This document shows, in pieces, positions 59,528 to 62,194 of a DNA stretch of 62,194 bases (the stretch's first letter is position 1; every line of letters starts with the position of its first letter). The translations under genes were made by a program, and so were the position numbers. Under the pieces are notes generated by a model. The model searched no databases, was not told the origin of the DNA, and saw only the letters and a list, made by a program, of their open reading frames with translations. Source of the stretch: Bacillota bacterium (GTDB lineage: Bacteria; Bacillota; Clostridia; Christensenellales; Aristaeellaceae); assembly GCA_023411395.1 (NCBI GenBank), contig JAEYOV010000008.1, positions 1-62,194 of the forward strand. Reading direction: 5' to 3'.

Positions 59528-59556
59528 TTGCCAGCGTCCGCCGCTTGGGTTATAAT
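59528..59556 (+). promoter_or_regulatory. sigma-A promoter of the coiled-coil gene
   Basis: TTGCCA (59528-59533), a 17-base spacer and a perfect TATAAT (59551-59556). The transcript would have a leader of about 120 bases. Confidence 0.72.
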
Positions 59557-59681
59557 TCGCATATAAACGTGATCATTCTTAATAATCCGCGTGCAGCTTT
59601 TCCCCACCGCCGCCCCGGGCCTACCGGTTCCCACGCTTATTCGCCGCCACGGATTTCTGAAGATAAAGGGAGCGAACGGTA

Positions 59682-60644
59682 ATGCAAAATGATGAAAGCG
59701 TATTGAAAGAAAGCCTGCGCCGCCATCTGCAGGCGCATAAGGGGCAGATATTCAGCTATGAAATGGTCCGGGAGCTCATGTCCTTCGTTTCCGACATGGA
59801 GCGGAATCATCCCGCCATCTCCTGGGTGTCAGAGGACAGCCTGGTCAGGCTTTTGAACGGCATTTTCAAACGGGTGGGGCAAAGGATGGATGACAAAAGC
59901 ATCGCCGGCATTGAAGAATCCGTCTTGACCGCCCTGGTGTTTTACGCTCAGAACGATATATACGACAGCACCGGCAGGCTGGCAAAGCAGCCGGGGGGAA
60001 CGGGCCGTCCGGATGAACCGCGTGCACAAAAGGATCAAACGGCAAAGCCTGCCGCCGGAGCGGATTACGCGCTTGAGGATGTCTACCAGCGCATGCTTCA
60101 GGAATTGATCATTTTTGAAAACAGGATCACAAGGATCATAGAAAAGTCCGCGTCGGAAAGCCAGGACACGGAAAAAAAGCTGCTGCAGGAAAAAAAGGAG
60201 CTTGAGTCCAGGCGGGCGGCGGAGTATTCCGCAATGGAGTCCCGCCTTGCAAAAGAGCGGCTCGCCCAGGAAGCCCGCCTTGCAAAAGAGCGCGCGGAAA
60301 TGACCGAAATGTTCCATCTCTTTCTTTCGAAATATGAAGAGCGGTCAGGCCAAACGGAAAGCGCGTTTGATGAGCGCATGCGGAATCTGGAATCGTACGT
60401 GGCAAGCATGCAGGCCATGAGCGAAAGCGCCGCCAAGGAACAAGCGGGAAAATGGGAAGGCAGCGCAAGTCAGTCAAAAAGCTTCTTTGACGCCTTTGCG
60501 CAGCGCATGGATCAAAAATTCGACGGCTTGGAGGAAAAATTCGCCGCAAGCAAAAGGGCCGCGAAGCGTTTGACCGTTCTGTCGGTCATCGGGCTTGCGG
60601 CCATGGCGGCCGGATTCGTGGCCGTGATCTATTTCCTGAAATAA
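59682..60644 (+). CDS. tail-anchored coiled-coil protein of unknown function
   Basis: 320 residues. An N-terminal globular helical part (1-95) is followed by a charged low-complexity linker (about 105-130), then a long coiled coil (about 135-285) with a duplicated stretch RLAKERLAQEARLAKERAEM. One C-terminal membrane helix (about 297-317, LTVLSVIGLAAMAAGFVAVIYFL) ends the protein, so nearly all of it should face the cytoplasm. AAAGGGAG precedes the start. Monocistronic, convergent with the LCP gene. I do not recognise it; a scaffold or polar membrane organiser is one guess. Confidence 0.65.
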   Translation: MQNDESVLKESLRRHLQAHKGQIFSYEMVRELMSFVSDMERNHPAISWVSEDSLVRLLNGIFKRVGQRMDDKSIAGIEESVLTALVFYAQNDIYDSTGRLAKQPGGTGRPDEPRAQKDQTAKPAAGADYALEDVYQRMLQELIIFENRITRIIEKSASESQDTEKKLLQEKKELESRRAAEYSAMESRLAKERLAQEARLAKERAEMTEMFHLFLSKYEERSGQTESAFDERMRNLESYVASMQAMSESAAKEQAGKWEGSASQSKSFFDAFAQRMDQKFDGLEEKFAASKRAAKRLTVLSVIGLAAMAAGFVAVIYFLK

Positions 60645-60675
60645 ACTTGTTTTATATCCGCGCAAAGCGGGCCGC

Positions 60676-61968
60676 TCAACGGAAGTTCACATCAACCTCG
60701 TTTATCATACGGTCTGCATACCAGTACTTTCCTGTCGCCCAGACCGGCTTTTCAACGCCCTCAAATCGTTCGTACAGCGCATCGCCATGCTTGCGAAGCT
60801 CCTTTGCCGCACCGGCCATGAGCTTCGTATCGGTTTTGGACATGGAATCAGCCGCCGCGTCAAAAGCCGCCGCTGCCTGATCATAGGCCAAATCGAAAGC
60901 AGCCAGCGCTTCCTTTTGTTCCGCACTCAGCATTGTTTCGCCATATGCGCTTATTCTTTCCCTCATAAGCTGTGCGACAGCCAAATACCTGACAACCGCA
61001 AAGCCGTCTTCCACCAGCCATTTGGTATAGGCATACGAAACATATGCCAACTCGGGAACCTCAACGCCATAAACGGCCCGAATCACTTCCCTGCGGTTAT
61101 CCTGGTCGGTAAAGGTAAAATTCCAGCCGTTAAGTGCGGTGCGGTATTTCCCGGTGATGACATGGGAGCCGGTTGCGTCAAAATCCCCCCGCAAGGCAAG
61201 CGGAAGAAAGGCCAGCATATCCCCTATGCTCATGTTGGTAAAGAATCCATCTTCCAAATCCTGAACCGCTGTAACAGCGCTTGCCAGGCTGTTCTTGTCG
61301 CTCATCATCTTTTTAAGGATTGTCATGATCAGATCCCGCTGCCGGGATGTGCGGCCAAGATCGTTGGCGTTCTGTGTGGCATTCCGCCTGGCACGCAAAT
61401 AGTCCAGGATCCCCTTGCCGTTTAAATGCTGCAATCCTTTGCGGTATTTGCCATACGTTCCCGTGTAGCTCATCTCAAGTTCAAAATCCACTCCGCCGAT
61501 CGCATCGCCTATGGCCGCCATCGCCTGCATATCCACGGCGCAGTAATAGTCAATCTTGATGCCACCAAGCACCCAGGCCGCCGCCTCACACACCTTTTGG
61601 AATCCCTCTTCTGTTTTCCCGCCGCCGCAGTTGATGGCGGCATTCAGCTTGTAAATTCCCTTGATGCCCGGAACGTAGGTAAGGGTATCCCTTGGCAGGG
61701 AGATAAGGTCCATCTTGCCCTCATCAAAGTTTACCGCAACCACAAGAATGGCGTCCGTGTGATAGTCGCTCCCCTTCGCCGCGGCGGCATCACTTTTATC
61801 GATACCAAGCAAGAGGATGTTTTTGATATCCTTGTCAAGCGCTGTATACGTTGAAATGGGTTTGGGATGAATCAGGGGATTGCGGGATTCCATGCTTCCC
61901 GCGGATATTGATATGAGTATGCACATCATCATGATCAAAACGGCAGCAGCAGCCTTCAATTTCTTCAT
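60676..61968 (-). CDS. LytR-CpsA-Psr (LCP) family protein
   Basis: 430 residues. An N-terminal membrane anchor (about 5-25) precedes the LCP domain: ILLLGIDKSD, HTDAILVVAVNFDEGKMDLISLPRDTLTYVPG, KLNAAINCGG, VDFELEMSYTG, LNGKGILDYLRARRNATQNANDLGRTSRQRDLI. The conserved Arg and Asp residues that bind polyprenyl pyrophosphate are there. LCP enzymes attach teichoic acid or capsule from undecaprenyl pyrophosphate to peptidoglycan, which suits the nearby capsule operon. The C-terminal 140 residues are an extra helical domain not typical of the family. The start at 61968 follows AAAGG. Confidence 0.9.
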   Translation of the reverse strand: MKKLKAAAAVLIMMMCILISISAGSMESRNPLIHPKPISTYTALDKDIKNILLLGIDKSDAAAAKGSDYHTDAILVVAVNFDEGKMDLISLPRDTLTYVPGIKGIYKLNAAINCGGGKTEEGFQKVCEAAAWVLGGIKIDYYCAVDMQAMAAIGDAIGGVDFELEMSYTGTYGKYRKGLQHLNGKGILDYLRARRNATQNANDLGRTSRQRDLIMTILKKMMSDKNSLASAVTAVQDLEDGFFTNMSIGDMLAFLPLALRGDFDATGSHVITGKYRTALNGWNFTFTDQDNRREVIRAVYGVEVPELAYVSYAYTKWLVEDGFAVVRYLAVAQLMRERISAYGETMLSAEQKEALAAFDLAYDQAAAAFDAAADSMSKTDTKLMAGAAKELRKHGDALYERFEGVEKPVWATGKYWYADRMINEVDVNFR

Positions 61969-62073
61969 AATAATCCAACCTTTCCGGGCCATGTTTCCTT
62001 TCCTTGTCAGGGCTCTATGCATATTATATGGATAGATGGGTTTTTTGTCTATGCCCGCCACATCATCCTATAG

Positions 62074-62194
62074 TGTACCCCATGTCAAGGACAATTTGGG
62101 TTTTTGGTATTCCAGTAAGATAGATATTAATGCTATACTAAATGTGCTTTACCGCAGGGGAGGATAGGGCAACGCTGAGGAGCAACCCGAGCGC
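62074..62194. mobile_element. possible left terminus of an insertion sequence (IS3-like)
   Basis: TGTACCCCATGTCAAGGACA begins abruptly at 62074 after LCP leader DNA and resembles the TGTAC-type inverted terminal repeats of IS3/IS150 elements. A possible -10 and a GGGGAGG site with a short open frame from ATG 62147 follow before the window ends. The mate repeat and transposase would lie beyond the right edge, so this is only a suggestion. Confidence 0.3.

Noticed and set aside
1..62194. CRISPR arrays, tRNA or rRNA genes
   Set aside because: No regularly spaced direct repeats and no cloverleaf or ribosomal RNA sequence was noticed on reading both strands.
62147..62194. Start of a transposase gene at the right edge
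   Set aside because: The frame from ATG 62147 is only 16 codons before the window ends and matches no transposase N-terminus I know.

Overview
The window reads as chromosomal DNA of an anaerobic, endospore-forming Clostridia-type Firmicute with a fairly GC-rich genome. The reasons are the spoIID/spoIIQ pair, a Gram-positive LexA (DinR) box in front of uvrB, a LoaP-headed exopolysaccharide operon, YesM/YesN-type signalling, a flavodiiron protein, several Fe-S flavoenzyme genes and strong AGGAGG-type ribosome binding sites. The genus cannot be fixed from the sequence alone.

Layout. 1-4.3 kb is an AT-rich islet of foreign composition. It holds two overlapping genes, a sacsin/Hsp90-type GHKL ATPase of about 1030 residues and an AlbA_2-like protein with a probable PD-(D/E)XK-like C-terminal domain. 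A possible insertion-sequence end lies to its left and a hairpin repeat to its right. This pair looks like an anti-phage or conflict cassette that I cannot match to a named system, and it is the best candidate here for something undescribed. 4.4-14.7 kb is housekeeping: uvrB (SOS controlled), murA with a tiny upstream ORF, thiT under a TPP riboswitch, a YfbR-like nucleotidase, a TIM-barrel isomerase-like protein, a BspA-like surface protein, pgi and an alpha/alpha-toroid protein. 14.9-24.2 kb carries a three-gene sensing operon (AraC-type response regulator, YesM-like kinase, sugar-binding protein), then GNAT, FAD oxidoreductase, Fe-S and flavodiiron genes, dcd and a flavoprotein. 24.3-38.0 kb has an MFS exporter, a CapA-like protein, an aldo/keto reductase beside the relic of a beta-mannosidase gene, a DUF2927-like protein divergent from spoIID-spoIIQ, glmS, two more BspA-like proteins, a nucleotidyltransferase and a TspO-like protein.

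38.4-41.7 kb holds a TetR-controlled flavinylation module (TetR, ApbE, FMN-binding protein) and a diguanylate cyclase. 41.7-57.3 kb, on the minus strand, is a capsule/exopolysaccharide locus. In transcription order it has a fused chain-length/BY-kinase protein, a CpsB phosphatase, a terminator-like structure, loaP, a membrane UDP-sugar dehydratase, a priming sugar transferase, two glycosyltransferases, a Wzy-like polymerase, an O-acetyltransferase, a Wzx-like flippase, the UDP-N-acetyl-L-fucosamine genes capE-capF-capG, a VanZ-like protein and a LytTR protein. The middle (about 46.1-51.9 kb) is strikingly AT-rich, as expected of an exchanged serotype cassette.

57.5-62.2 kb has an ECF-type sigma factor followed by an unrecognised VNG-repeat protein and a possible small ORF, a tail-anchored coiled-coil protein, an LCP (LytR-CpsA-Psr) family protein, and an insertion-sequence-like terminus at the right edge.

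Together the genes point to a bacterium that invests heavily in its surface (murA, glmS, capsule, LCP, BspA-like proteins), forms spores and handles oxygen or NO with flavin and iron proteins. No tRNA, rRNA or CRISPR array was seen. All calls come from reading the translated sequence. No database search was run, and GC statements are estimates by eye.
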